NCBI GenBank assembly: GCA_031763025.1
Contig: JASSKH010000010.1
Coordinates: 11,797,427-11,861,426, forward strand
DNA length: 64,000 bases
Source: Macrocystis pyrifera
Taxonomy: Eukaryota; Sar; Phaeophyceae; Laminariales; Laminariaceae
Direction: 5' to 3'
The first letter of the stretch is position 1. Each line of letters opens with the position of its first letter. A program made the translations under genes and the position numbers. This document shows positions 1-13,352 of the stretch, piece by piece. The notes under the pieces are model-generated. The model made no database searches and was not told the origin of the DNA. It saw only the letters and a list, made by a program, of their open reading frames with translations.

Positions 1-691
1 CATATCATCTTAGCGCACAAACACATCTCGCACAAGCTGAAAAACAATCCCCAACTGAGCTTTTGCACTTCAGTTGCGGACAGCTATTACCTCCCACCTA
101 AACCCACCACGAACGAAATAGGGTGGTGTCTGAAAGCGTCGAATGCGCAACACAGCAGTCAAAGCTAGCCTAAAATCCCGCCATCCCGTGACAAATCTGA
201 AATGCCGTGCCCGCACAAACGCGGCCCGCACAAATTAAATACATCCTGCTTCCGCGACACGGAAAAAAAGTGTAAATTCCGTTCCCGCGCCAACACGTCC
301 CGCAGTGGCCACAACCTACACGAATAATACCGTTTAGAGTACCGGGGTGACTGAGACCCGCGGGATATCGTCCCGGGGTCAAAAAGGCGTCCCGAGGATT
401 TCCCTGTTTTTTTTTTGTTTAGGATAGGATAGGGAAGAGGAGCTACCCCCCCGGTGCACGAGTAAATTGAGTAGCTCAAATAAACGTGCAAGCCCTACCC
501 TGGCACGTGACATGCTCCCGTGTAACCCCTACCCTAGCACGCATCCTGCTGCTTATCATGCTGCTCACTTCGTCGTCAACCCCCCCAGGAAATGTGCCCA
601 AGAGGATGATCGCCATGGCAGGCCTGTTGGATCATCACAAAGAACGATAGCGAGAAGAATGGGATGCACTGGTTGTATACAAAACACGCAG
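1..691. other. Intergenic, no gene recognised
   Basis: I see no conserved protein and no RNA gene in this stretch. Short open frames exist on both strands but none resembles a known family. It leads directly into the large tetranucleotide microsatellite. Confidence 0.5.
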
Positions 692-784
692 ACATACATA
701 CATACATACATACATACACATACATACATACATACATACATACATACATACATACATACATACATACATACATACATACATACA

Positions 785-816
<32 letters not shown>

Positions 817-978
817 CATACATACATACATACATACATACATACATACATACATACATACATACATACATACATACATACATACATACATACATACATA
901 CATACATACATACATACATACATACATACATACATACATACATACATACATACATACATACATACATACATACATACA

Positions 979-1010
<32 letters not shown>

Positions 1011-2868
1011 CATACATACATACATACATACATACATACATACATACATACATACATACATACATACATACATACATACATACATACATACATACATACA
1101 TACATACATACATACATACATACATACATACATACATACATACATACATACATACATACATACATACATACATACATACATACATACATACATACATACA
1201 TACATACATACATACATACATACATACATACATACATACATACATACATACATACATACATACATACATACATACATACATACATACATACATACATACA
1301 TACATACATACATACATACATACATACATACATACATACATACATACATACATACATACATACATACATACATACATACATACATACATACATACATACA
1401 TACATACATACATACATACATACATACATACATACATACATACATACATACATACATACATACATACATACATACATACATACATACATACATACATACA
1501 TACATACATACATACATACATACATACATACATTCATACATACATACATACATACATACATACATACATACATACATACATACATACATACATACATACA
1601 TACATACATACATACATACATACATACATACATACATACATACATACATACATACATACATACATACATACATACATACATACATACATACATACATACA
1701 TACATACATACATACATACATACATACATACATACATACATACATACATACATACATACATACATACATACATACATACATACATACATACATACATACA
1801 TACATACATACATACATACATACATACATACATACATACATACATACATACATACATACATACATACATACATACATACATACATACATACACATACATA
1901 CATACATACATACATACATACATACATACATACATACATACATACATACATACATACATACATACATACATACATACATACATACATACATACATACATA
2001 CATACATACATACATACATACATACATACATACATACATACATACATACATACATACATACATACATACATACATACATACATACATACATACATACATA
2101 CATACATACATACATACATACATACATACATACATACATACATACATACATACATACATACATACATACATACATACATACATACATACATACATACATA
2201 CATACATACATACATACATACATACATACATACACATACATACATACATACATACATACATACATACATACATACATACATACATACATACATACATACA
2301 TACATACATACATACATACATACATACATACATACATACATACATACATACATACATACATACATACATACATACATACATACATACATACATACATACA
2401 TACATACATACATACATACATACATACATACATACATACATACATACATACATACATACATACATACATACATACATACATACATACATACATACATACA
2501 TACATACATACATACATACATACATACATACATACATACATACATACATACATACATACATACATACATACATACATACATACATACATACATACATACA
2601 TACATACATACATACATACATACATACATACATACATACATACATACATACATACATACATACATACATACATACATACATACATACATACATACATACA
2701 TACATACATACATACATACATACATACATACATACATACATACATACATACATACATACATACATACATACATACATACATACATACATACATACATACA
2801 TACATACATACATACATACATACATACATACATACATACATACATACATACATACATACATACATACA

Positions 2869-2900
<32 letters not shown>
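692..2900. repeat. Giant (TACA)n tetranucleotide microsatellite
   Basis: About 2.2 kb of almost pure TACA/CATA repeat, roughly 550 units. Only a few interruptions are visible: CACA near 717, CATATA near 813 and 1007, a TTCA variant at 1534, and CACATA near 1892 and 2234. Because the unit is 4 nt, every frame on both strands stays open (YIHT forward, MYVC reverse), so the very long open frames here are artefacts and not genes. The rare variants can serve as landmarks for measuring length variation. Confidence 0.97.
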
Positions 2901-3177
2901 CTTACTTAGATCTCGATCTCTGAGCGTGCTCGGTTGGTACATCCCTGGCCGCTCAGAGCTCCCACTTGGGAATCGCCTCGGTTTATTACTTGCCGGACCG
3001 TTCCAGCGAGTCTTTGTTTTTCTCCATTTCTCGTCGTACTTTCAGTCCTTCTTTCATTGTTTCTTCCTTCGTTTCGTGTGCGTGCGTGTAAATCGAGTAC
3101 ATACCTACTGTAAGCGCCAGTCTCAGGGGCAAAAACACGTACGAGTTGAACTAACAGCTGACGCCGTGCATTTTTCT

Positions 3178-3303
3178 GTTTCTTATCACCGTAAGCGACT
3201 AACTGTTGATAACACGGCATACCGTGTACCTCGGGCTTTGTTTCTTATCACCGCAAACGACTAAGGGTTGTTAACACCGCATACCGTGTACCTCGGACTT
3301 TGA
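3178..3303. repeat. 62-bp direct tandem duplication
   Basis: Two adjacent copies with period 62 share the start GTTTCTTATCACC and the end ACCGTGTACCTCGG. They differ at a handful of positions, so the duplication is not very recent. Confidence 0.8.
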
Positions 3304-4245
3304 AATAAATTTAAAAAACAGATTTTTTATGTCTTGATTTGAGTTGTGATATTTTATTTTTTTATAAGAAACTAAGAAAGCACGTCAGCTGTGAGTTCAA
3401 CCGATCGGCAGATCGGTCGATACCGAACTTTGCAAGCTGCGTGAACCGCGCGCGTTTTCCATTATTTCCCTCGCCATTGACTACTGGCCAGAGACTCCCC
3501 TGGATGCCACCAGGGTCGACGAGACGATAATACTTACAGCTGGTTCGGTTTCCAATTGATTTCGGCCAGTACCATTTCGCGCACTGAAACAGCATATCGA
3601 CACGTGAGGGCCGGGGCACACAAGACAGTCGAAAGTTGGTTAACAGCAGTTGCACACGTGACATAATATTGATCTATTAGTTTGAATTGATTCTCGTCAC
3701 GCTGCTGTGTGGAACTTCCTAATTACGGCGCGATACACATACATACCTATACCTGGCATCTAGATAAGTAGGTAAACAACTACATGAGTTTGAGCCCTAC
3801 TCGGAGCAGGCCACAACGCGAAGGACGTGGATGATGACCCACCTCGCCCGACTACCAGACAATTCACGCGGTATATACCTACAGCAGCACAGAAAGAGCC
3901 CACGGATAAAAACTCACCGACTTTTGCTGGTCAGCGAAAACGAACAAAGCGCTACAATCCAGCCTACCAGTATCAAGTTTACCGCATGTGCTCACTATTA
4001 ATAGAAGCCGAACAGGCAAGGTAAGGGTTCTCTCACAGGTAGATCTTCGCCCAGAAGAGTGACCACCATTTTACCGCGGATTGCCAGCAGGATGATGGCT
4101 GTCTGCTGTTGGTTATTTCTGTCTTCGCCAGAAGGAAGAGCACTATGGACGCCTGGTGTGGTGATGATATATACGCCAGCACGCGCCATGTAAAGACACA
4201 CGCGGTTTTGATTAGTTATAAGCAGCGCGAGGACATGGGTTTCAT

Positions 4246-4300
4246 TCCCCCCCCCCCCCCATACGACTACGGCCATGCATGATAATGAGTACACCCCCCC
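4246..4300 (-). repeat. Terminal fragment of the intron-associated repeat
   Basis: This is a 33-bp piece running from CATACGACTACGG through CATGCATGATAATGAGTAC, with C runs on both sides. It matches the conserved terminus of the copies at 43.1, 45.5, 48.2, 61.8 and 63.4 kb. The body of the element is absent. Confidence 0.75.
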
Positions 4301-5559
4301 CGCTAGGCCGTCAGGAGCGGCAGGAGAGAGACGTGTCAACGAAATTCATCTTGTAGGGAGATTCAAGTTACAGTGGATTTCGCCACGTGAGGTGTTTCAA
4401 CGAGGCCGCACAGGGTTCGTCCAAAACCCCTCCATCGTCTGGGGGGGGGGGGGGACAAAACAATCCGTGTACTATTTCATCCTTTGCAAGGCAACTGAAT
4501 ATTCTTCCAACGAAGTAAGCGAAACATCCATATACTTCATACATGATTGATATTTAGTGTTTCACCTGGAATATTAGTGTGAAGCAGTTTGAAAAAATAC
4601 AGCGCGTTGGACACGAAAACCCAATCGAAGGTGTTCCGTCGACCCCATTATTCGCACGAGTCCTGCTGACTGTATTGTAGTAATGCAGCGCTCCTATCAT
4701 TGGTGTAAAACACGCGACCAACACGAGTGACAAACTGCAGCGGCATACTGCCGCAGGAAACAACGCGTGCCGCTTAATCAGGGGATGTTTTTGTTTTTTT
4801 CTATGTCGGACCCCAAGGCAGCGAACAAACACCCGTCGGACGGATCACGATCTACAACAGATCATCTAGATCCTAACCGTGCGGTTAGGACATATTGTGC
4901 ACAGGGTCTGTATGATGTATATAGTACGCACAGATCCAACCCAAGAAGAAATGTGCGAGATCCAGTTAAGATTACGTGGTTCCCGCCCGTGTTCACGAGC
5001 CGGACCGTACAGATCAGGAATGAATGTACAGTACCTGCCCTGAATGATCTGCCGTAGATCGTGAGGTGGCAATCGATGATCTGCTCTACGTGTAACGGAG
5101 CTGGACTATCATTGAGTGCGTAGCAGTGACTAGCGCGGGCTGTACACCAAGGCCTTAAGGCTACAGTCGAGCCGTGCTACAGTGCTCGGGGTAGCACTTT
5201 GGGGAACAGATATGTCTCACTGATCGGGGCCCTTTTAGCTGACGAACTACAGTGGGCCCGATGCGCAAGTGCTTTGCGTGATTTTTCATGGACAGATTGG
5301 TTTGGTTGTAAATCGGTCTTGGTGTGCCTGGTACCAGGCATTCGGCTTCTCGCAGTCGGCTGTCGGATTGGACCTGCAAGGAAGCAATGACTTGAGCTTC
5401 TTAGGTGCAGTACAGGAGCAGTGAACGATGACTTTGTTTCGACCAGGTACTACAGTACTGTAATCCCACAAGACCCCTAAATAGTTTCCACCTACCTGGC
5501 ATGTACAAGGCACACGATATAGAGCTCACCGACTGCACGATCTCCCACATCATTTGGCT

Positions 5560-6745
5560 CTTGAGTCTACTTCCATGGAATTTTCTATGAAAGCAAAATA
5601 TTAATTCCATGGACGTCAAATAAAAAGGAACGAAATTTTACCTATTTACTTCTATTGAAGTAAAAGATACTTCCACGAAAGAAAATTGTTGATTTCATGG
5701 AAACTACCGGCAGCTTACATGGAAGCTTTGATATCGTTCATGGAAGCAAATGTGCCTCCGAGGCGTTCTATACTAAAGATCCAACCTAAACTTTCTGAGA
5801 CCCCTCGCTTCAGGAGCTCCATACCTCACCGGAACACAGACTTCAGCAAAAATCATATTGCATCCCTAAGAATAATCCCACGGCCCGAGTATACGAAAAC
5901 GTCATTTTCCGAAACAAGATTGGCGTTCCGACGAATTAGGGTTAAGGAGCCCCGTCGTCCGGAAAAAATATCACGGAAATGTGCTACCCCTGCCGTAGAA
6001 CGCGTTCTCCGTAAAAGTTCGGACTTAATTCCACGGACTTCGTATAAGCTTCCATAGAATCTGTATCCATGGGATATTCCACCAATCTCCCTACTGCCAA
6101 GCTCCCGCTTGGTGCTTGACCCCGGCGGGGGTGCATCCCGTTAGGCACGCTGCTCCCACCCACAAGTTGCAGAAATCTGGTTAGTTCTGCGCAGGAGCTG
6201 CCGGAGGCCAACCAGTCACCCTGATCCTAGGGACCATAGAAGTTGCAAAAAAACTCAAGTAAAGCATCGTCCGACGGAAGACGAACAAATTAAGTTACAA
6301 GGAAGTCAAAGTGTTTCTTCTACATATATTTCGTCCACCGATGGAAGGAGAACGACTTCCATGGAAGTACTTATTTATTCCATATTTACTTCCATGGAAG
6401 CAATGTGGTCTATGGAAGCTGGTGAATGGAATGGAAGTCAAGGGACTCTCGAGGAATTGAAGGTCAGCTTCCACCAAACGCGGGCGTGGAAGCTTTGGTG
6501 GAAGTTTGTGGAAGCTTCCATTTCCACCAACTGTTGAAGTTTCGACGTACTTTCATGGGAGTAACGTAAACTTGCATGGCAGTAAAAGGCCTTCCGTGGA
6601 AGTAAGCTCTGAGCTTCGGTATACACCCATGGAAATAATTCCATTTCTATGGGAGCACATTTCACTCCCATGGTACGTGGAAACGTCCATAAATATATAC
6701 AGTAAAATGACTTATGTGGTGGACCCCGAGTACAGAGCTCCATAA
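5560..6745. repeat. Cluster of TTCCATGGAA palindromes, copy 1
   Basis: The 10-bp palindrome TTCCATGGAA and one-mismatch variants recur here (for example 5571-5580, 6357-6366, 6390-6399), usually as ACTTCCATGGAAGT. The middle part (about 6060-6240, with a CTGCCGGAGG motif) resembles 28790-28960 in the other large cluster. The clusters therefore look like diverged copies of one element family rather than chance enrichment. Short open frames rich in MEVS come from the repeat and are not genes. Confidence 0.75.
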
Positions 6746-9430
6746 ATTGAGTTGCTGACTACATTATGCCGTACGTAGCAGCACACGTCGCTTCTCATTC
6801 GTGGACGTCTCTGCAGAATATTTGAACTACGGTGTATGGCCTCCCAAACGGTCAATAAGAGTACTGGTGACGGGCGGTCGGAGCATGACCCGCGCTATAG
6901 ATCGGTCGTATATACACACTATTAATAACTGATTTTGCCAGGCAAGAGTGTGCTTGCAAGCTTGCATATAAGCACGTGCAAGGCTCGAATGACATATACC
7001 TACAGCAATTGCGCATGCTCTTGCCAGGGAAATAGTAATCAGGACAAATAATGCCCACTAAAAATACTGCAAGATTTGGGTTTTTGTCTTTATAATGGGT
7101 CCTGGTTACTATAGTCTCCCGCAAAAAAAGCAAACCGTGACTCCCCGCTTGAGGAGCGCAGTGGGGCTTTTCTACGTACCTGGTATCCCACAACTCGTGG
7201 GCTGCAACTCGACGCACTACTCGGGTGGTGCGCCCTGGGGAAAGTGCTCTCCTGATCACACTACACGAGACCATATGCGTTTGAAACCGTCAGTACTGCA
7301 TCACAGCACACAGCACCATGATACTCTATCGCGTTATGCTCACACCACGCCTTGTACTAGCGACACCGCATCGGCCGCTTCACATGCAGCACCACAATGG
7401 ACAATACAGGGTTACAGCGCCCCGGGTGGAGTCGTGGCCGGCGTACCGCTATACTTGAACTTCGCATACTGCTTTTAAAGATACCGGTATACCATACAAA
7501 CAATCAGACACGATCAATCATGGTTGCAGTTGCTGAAAAGGGGTTACTTACATCGTAGAAAAGGACGAAAGCCACCATGAAACGGTGGGTCAACAGGCAT
7601 GACATGTCCGACGGAGGAATGACGTACTTCGCCAAAGCCCATATTTGTGCCAAAGACGCAAGGACGTGCATGGCTATAAGTCGGTTATGCAAACACCTGT
7701 CACGACAAGAGTCACGAACGAACGAAACACCAGCATCCGTTAGTTTGAATCACCACCACCACCAGATATAAACGCCACCACGGCCACAGTAAAAAAGCGT
7801 CACCACCAATTAAAAGTGCCACCACCACCAACACGGTTAGAAATACCACCACCTATGGAAGTCACCCCATCTGCTAGCGTCGGCCTTGGCTTGTTCTCGG
7901 ACGTGTTTGGCGAAAGAGTTGACGCACACGATTTATTTCTTATATGTGGCAAGGAGGTGCCTCCACGAAACCCCCCTCGCATCTTGCGAGGAGAGCTCTC
8001 ATAGGGTAGAGAGAGTACGGGAATGGAGGTAATTCTCGTATAAGAAGGCCCTTCACTCCTGGTAGCGTTCTAGGTCTGTATTCCCGAACGTCAACCACTT
8101 TGAAGACCATCCATGATGGCAGGTCTCGTAGACGGGACGTTGGATATTGCGTCGTCATGGTTGGCATGTGTGATCGGAGATTGCCGGTATCTACGAACCC
8201 TGTCCTCTACATAAAAGTGAGTTAATACCATCACCATAGTTAGAAATGCCACCGCCAAACAAACATCCCACCGCCACCACAATAGGAAACGCAACCACCA
8301 GCCAAAACGTCACCACTACAGTACCACAGTCACAAGCGCCAATACCGCTACCATTAACGACGCTGATTAATAGAAGCGTCATATAAATAACGCCACTACC
8401 ATCAACCAAGTAAGAAGCGCCACCAACAGTTAGTTAAACCTGTCACCACTACCACAGTCAGAAGCGCCACTTTTAATGATTGAGGGGAGAGAACTTAGCT
8501 CTTGCAGCAGCAGGTATCAGGATGGTAGGTGCAGGGGGGTGGCGGCAAGTACAGGGGAAGTAGGAAAGGGCGGGTAGAAGTAATCGCAGCAATGATATTA
8601 ATAAGGAGGTTTACGATTGTTTTTGGTCAAGTTTCATCAAGTATTCGGGTATGATCAGTCATTTCTGAAGTCATTGGATTGTGGATTCCCTTCCATATAT
8701 GTGGATATTGTGATTGGAATAAGCACTACCTGCTACACGCTGCGCGATGGCAAAAAAAAATAATAAACGTATAAAGAGGTACCCGGTGCCACATATCAGG
8801 TAGAGAACGGCAGTGCTGACGTTTCGTACCAGTACCACCGCAGCTGGAGCAGTAATAGAGCGTGTTTTTTACTATGTTTCTGGTGGTGTCTTACCCGCTA
8901 TAGACCCCGTGAAGGTAGTGCAGAGACATAAGCTGGTAAGAGACACAGGGATGTCGATGCTGGACAGGGCGCGACGCTTGTAGTTCACGATCTTCTTATG
9001 GCTGCTAGCAAATGGCACCCGAAAAAAACGCACACACAAGAGCTGTCTTGGGTTGTAACCTCCGACCTGTTTGTTGTGAAGCACAAGGAAGGAACGTCAA
9101 TACTAATGCTGATCTACCCGATCTATTTTTCCTTTTTACCTAGACCGATGTGTATCTACAGTAGAGTATATATATGTACAGAACGATTAGACAGTTGGCA
9201 TCGGAGCAATCCCTTTAGGAACAAAATACAGAAACAGCAACCCCCCCCGGGACACGACGCGAGAACGGCGGTGGCTATCTCCGGCAAAGACGGGTGGGCG
9301 GGGACGAGCGAGGTGAGGCGCGAACAAGAAACAGCGCACCGGTTGGTGCACCTCATTGCGAGCCAGCGCGTAAACGACTAAAACAGCGGATCTAAAAAAT
9401 GTGTTTCGATATTTCACACCGGACCTCAAT
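6746..9430. other. Intergenic, degenerate CCACCA-rich repeats
   Basis: No gene recognised. Around 7745-7860 and 8216-8475 there is a degenerate repeat of about 20 bp built on GCCACCACCA followed by AGTTA or AGAAGC. Confidence 0.5.
8216..8475. repeat. Degenerate GCCACCAC minisatellite
   Basis: Imperfect units of about 20-22 bp built on AGAAGCGCCACCACCA. A shorter related stretch lies at 7745-7860. Unit boundaries are blurred by divergence. Confidence 0.6.
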
Positions 9431-11610
9431 CAACTTGATATATGTACGAGCTGAGCCAGTCGAAGAATGGATAAGCCATCCGAAGGTCATCTCTCGTGAA
9501 CCATTGTGAATAAGATCTTGAAAATCTGGAGGCTTTTTTAGACCCATGCAAATGGAAACGCGAAGTCCAAAAAGTTTCTTTCAAAAATATTGCTTTCAAA
9601 GAACAGCCGAAAATATCCTCGAACCGCCGCTGTGGAAAAAAAGGGGGAAAATGTTTGATTTGTTCTTCTTTTTTTTTAGGGGCTGCAGGCGGCGCAATTT
9701 GTTTTTTCTCGTCGCAAATTGTCAATACGCTTGAAAAATCAGCTCGTGCGACGATAGACGCTCGATCTCGACATAGACTCGGCCCACGGTCAACCCGCTT
9801 GGTGTCGGGCAAGTCCGACGAGTATAGATGACGGCCTCGAAGATAGAAGGTTGATCCATGCTCCAGGGGGCGAGAGCTTGCCGGCGGCGTCCTACGGTAT
9901 CCTCCCAAACCTGAAACAAAACTGTTGTTTGCCACTCGAGACAGATCGAGAAATTTTGCATTCTGTTTTGTGCACACCAGCGGCTAATTGTTTTTTTATC
10001 CTACGCCTGCTCAGCGCCCGTCACACGTCACTGGCCATTGTGTGAACACGGTGACCCTAGGGTGGGTCGCAGCGTCTAACGAGCGCACTCCGTTCTGAAT
10101 TCATGACGCAGTCGTTGGTTTTGTCGATCGATATCTGTCCAGGACTCGGAATCTCGCAGCTTCGAAGCAAACATCCGCCTGAGTTTTTCTCAAGGCGATC
10201 TTGGCCTAACATCAACGCAAGAATTGTTTTTTCGGCTTTTCCGAAAGCTTGGAACTTTCCGTTTGAAGAAACGTGCCAATAGTAAGCTGCACCTGAAAAA
10301 TTCTGACGAGTATCTTTGGAATTCAAATTTTTTAGTGGAACTTTGCGTTTCCATTGGCATAGGTAACTCCAACACAACGCTGCATGCGCCAAATATATAT
10401 ATGACTTGTTTATTATTCGACACGATATCGACGAGATACCGGCGAAAACTCAAAAATACCAACTTTTCAACACGAAATTCGTACTAAAAATGTCGATCCC
10501 GATCAAGGCGTAAACTGGTGAAGACTTCGTTAGCTGAAGACCCTACGAAAAAACACCGATATAAGTTTCATGGCTCAGTTTGCCACCCATCAAGAGATAT
10601 TGCGAGAACGCAATTTCCGTGCTTAAAACAAGTATAGATACGATGAGTTTGATTTTTCTGCAATGCCCCGCTCTTTAGCGAGTTTCGATCTGAAAAATTA
10701 TCCTCGTTGCACATGTATTTACGGACAACCGGAAAGCGAGCTCTTTTTTTTCTTCAGACGAGTTACGATCGATTTTGTTTTTTCTGGATCTTTGTATCGG
10801 TCAGATCTCTCGAACAGAAAAAAGGGCTTGCTTTTCATTAATGGGTTGGTGCATGATCTACACCGAGTAAAAACATCGCATCCAAATAGTACTACATACC
10901 AGGTAGCATTGAGCGGGGCGTGGCCAATCTACCGCTTTAGCAGCACATTGGCTGGCCCAGGTCGTATATAGGCAATGTTTGCGTGATGAAAACATTAGGC
11001 ATAAGGACATATGAAACCTGGTAAATGGTATGATAACATGGCACCCGTCACTGCGTGTACGCCGCTGAGCGGCAGGACCTATGCAGCTCGTGGTAGAGAA
11101 TTTGTGAGGCTTGATACGCGAATCGTCCAGGGTCTCGTGTGGAACACGTGACAAAAAAAAATAAGTGAAGTTGGACGGCGTGTTTGGCGGACTTTGTGCG
11201 CCTGCTTTCGCCCCCATTATCGATATCGTTATCGTTGTCGATGTTAGGGTTTTTCGGTACGGTAAAGATACTTGTCGTCATCGTCATCGTTATCAAAGTT
11301 ATTTCGGCCTTATCGTACCGAAACTTTCTGATTTCGATATTCAACACTAATCCTTGTATTTTGTGCCCTTAAGGTTGTTTTTCTTTGAAAGTCGAAACAT
11401 CTGAGCGAGAGAGCTCCACACGTATCATACAGTAGTCGCTCGTGAGTTCCTCGGGCCAAGCAACGATCTGTATCATCTCATAGCTGCGCACACTACGCTA
11501 TTCCTATCAGCGTGAATCATACAGCGGGTACAACATACATCTCTCTGTTTAAGCTGTGCGCATCATCCCGGTCTACAACCGAAGGATACCGGCACGTACG
11601 GACGAGATGC
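9430..11610. other. Intergenic with a diverged inverted repeat
   Basis: No known protein is recognisable, although frames of 180 aa (minus, 9426-9977) and 90 aa occur. A segment beginning near 9546 (ATGCAAATGGAAACGC) recurs in inverted orientation ending near 10363. This suggests a degraded element of about 820 bp with related, inverted ends. Confidence 0.4.
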
Positions 11611-11888
11611 TGTTAAGATATGGTCTTGTATGAGATTGAAAGCCCGGTAACTACCTAGGTTCAGTCACTGGGAACGTAGTTGTAGTACTTGGAAGGCGTA
11701 TCTTAGATGGAAAACCAAGGGTTTTCCAGAGGAGCACGAGCTTGGTCTCAGTCTCCGCGTGCACGAAAGGAATGAAACTGCTCTTCTTCTATAGCTAAGC
11801 AAACAACACATGTGAGTGCAATGTTTACCGACTTAAAAGGCAGACCTGTCCAGGGATACAAAGTGTCCCGCAACCGTCGATCTTAACA
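11611..11888 (+). repeat. 5' LTR
   Basis: 278 bp starting TGTTAAGAT and ending ATCTTAACA. The ends form a perfect 9-bp inverted repeat with canonical TG...CA termini. Its partner at 24738-25015 has the same length and 14 substitutions, four of them clustered just before the 3' end. Confidence 0.95.
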
Positions 11889-11907
11889 AGTGGCGTCTTC
11901 GGCTTAG
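11889..11907 (+). promoter_or_regulatory. Putative primer-binding site
   Basis: Two bases after the 5' LTR, a TGG (complement of a tRNA CCA end) begins the sequence TGGCGTCTTCGGCTTAGG. Position and first bases fit a minus-strand primer site. I cannot assign the tRNA. Confidence 0.4.
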
Positions 11908-12001
11908 GACTTTCCGCTTTTTTGTCGGTTTGCGGTGTTGGTCACTGTTTATTTTTGTTTGCTTTCCTATTGTTGTTGAGTAAGTTTGTTCCGGCCACTG
12001 C

Positions 12002-13295
12002 ATGATGGAGACTCAAGAGGTGGAAGGGTCTGCTTCCCCTCACGGTGGCCGAGCCGCTGAGGCTCCGGGCCCCTCAGTGCCCCACCGCCCAAGGCCCGTC
12101 GATGTGGATCGAGTGCCTTGTACAACAGACCAACAAGTGGAGCACGAGTCTAGGCAGGAGCCCCATCAGAACGACGTGGATCGAGCGCCTTGTACAACAA
12201 AACATGATGAGGAGAAAGAGCTTCGACCGGAGCCCCCTGACGGGGCCCGAGCAGCCTCCGCTAGACGGACCTCACCCAAGATCCCTTCTGTGCCTCGCTC
12301 GGCTGAGCGAGCTCTGCCGCCCAAGCCAACTGGACGCCCCGCTCCTTCGAGAGCGCGACGCGCGCCACCAGCCAGGCCTTGGGTCTTGCAGCATTGTCTC
12401 CCCACTCGTGCCCTCTGCTGCCCAAGCCACCTGGAAGCCCCGCTCCGCTGAGCGCGTACCCGGCCCACCCGGGGAGCCAGCTGCGTCTATTCCGGACCGG
12501 AGCACGTCGGACAAACTTGGACGCAGCGACCTGGAGGCATCCCAGTTGCGCTCTGCGCCGCTGGATCTACCTGCTTCGGGGCCAGATGAGAGAGTATTTG
12601 AGACTGTTTTTCCGCCTCGCATTCCACTGTTGTTCGACTCTGCTCGTACTCGCAGGATGACCACGCGTGATGTTGCCACTCCTGAATTGTTTTTTTCCGT
12701 GCCGCGGCCACACGATGGCACCCTGGATTTCGTTGTTGAGCCTGCTTCCCGCGCTGCTATATTAGGAGCTACAAACAGAGATCCTGGAAATTAAAGTGCT
12801 GGTTCGAGTTTTCATGCTGCTGATAGCGGGAGCACCACGGCCGCTCGCGAAATTGTTCCCGCTCCTCGCCCACAAGATGGCACACTGGATTTCAGTATTG
12901 CGTCCTTTTTTCCCGCTGCTGTAACCACCCACGCCGATTCCACCGGAAATTCCACTACTGATGCGAGTTTTAATACTGCTGTTAGTGAGGACGATGCTTT
13001 TGATAGGCCCCCCAGTACCGGAGTGCCCGCTACTGTGACTACCCGTGACGTTTCTGCTGAGAATTCTCACCCTGATGCGAGTTTTAATACTGCTGCGGCT
13101 CGAGTGGATGGTGTTTTAGATAGGCCCCCCAGTACCGACGTGCCCACTGCTGTAGCTACCCGCGGCGATCCGGTTGAGCATTCTCATTCCGATGCGAGTT
13201 CTATAGTGCTGCTAGAGGGGACGAGGCTTTTGATAGGCCCTCCAGTATCGGGGACGCGCCAACACCAACTACACTTGCTGTTAGTACGCATATAA
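12002..13295 (+). pseudogene. N-terminal Gag-like region, frameshifted
   Basis: This is the first coding segment of the element. It opens at an ATG at 12002 (reading MMETQEVEG) and runs to 12451. It continues in another frame (open 12045-12794) and, past one in-frame TAA at 12792-12794, to 13295. It is proline-, arginine- and serine-rich with no recognisable domain. Two short internal repeats read VDRVPCTTD and VDRAPCTTK. The second half carries a tandem protein repeat. I assign it to Gag by position only. Confidence 0.5.
12957..13230 (+). repeat. Coding tandem repeat of 38-39 codons
   Basis: Three copies begin with GATGCGAGTT at 12960, 13074 and 13191, giving periods of 114 and 117 nt. Both are multiples of three, so the repeat kept its frame while it expanded. 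The protein unit reads approximately DASFNTA followed by DRPPST. Confidence 0.85.
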
Positions 13296-13352
13296 ACCGC
13301 GACAGCCGCCACCCTATCACGACACCACCTAGGGTCGAGGCTCGCTCCCCAA

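Larger units (their letters stand above)
2901..5560. other. Intergenic with simple repeats
   Basis: No recognisable gene. It contains the 62-bp duplication at 3178-3303, C and G runs near 4246-4260 and 4441-4454, and a fragment of the intron-associated repeat at 4246-4300. A 14-bp perfect palindrome, GCCTGGTACCAGGC, lies just beyond this stretch's midpoint at 5326-5339. Confidence 0.5.

Noticed and set aside
467-3264. Open frames of 750-866 aa of repeating YIHT or MYVC
   Set aside because: They are the automatic translation of a 4-nt repeat, which is open in all frames.
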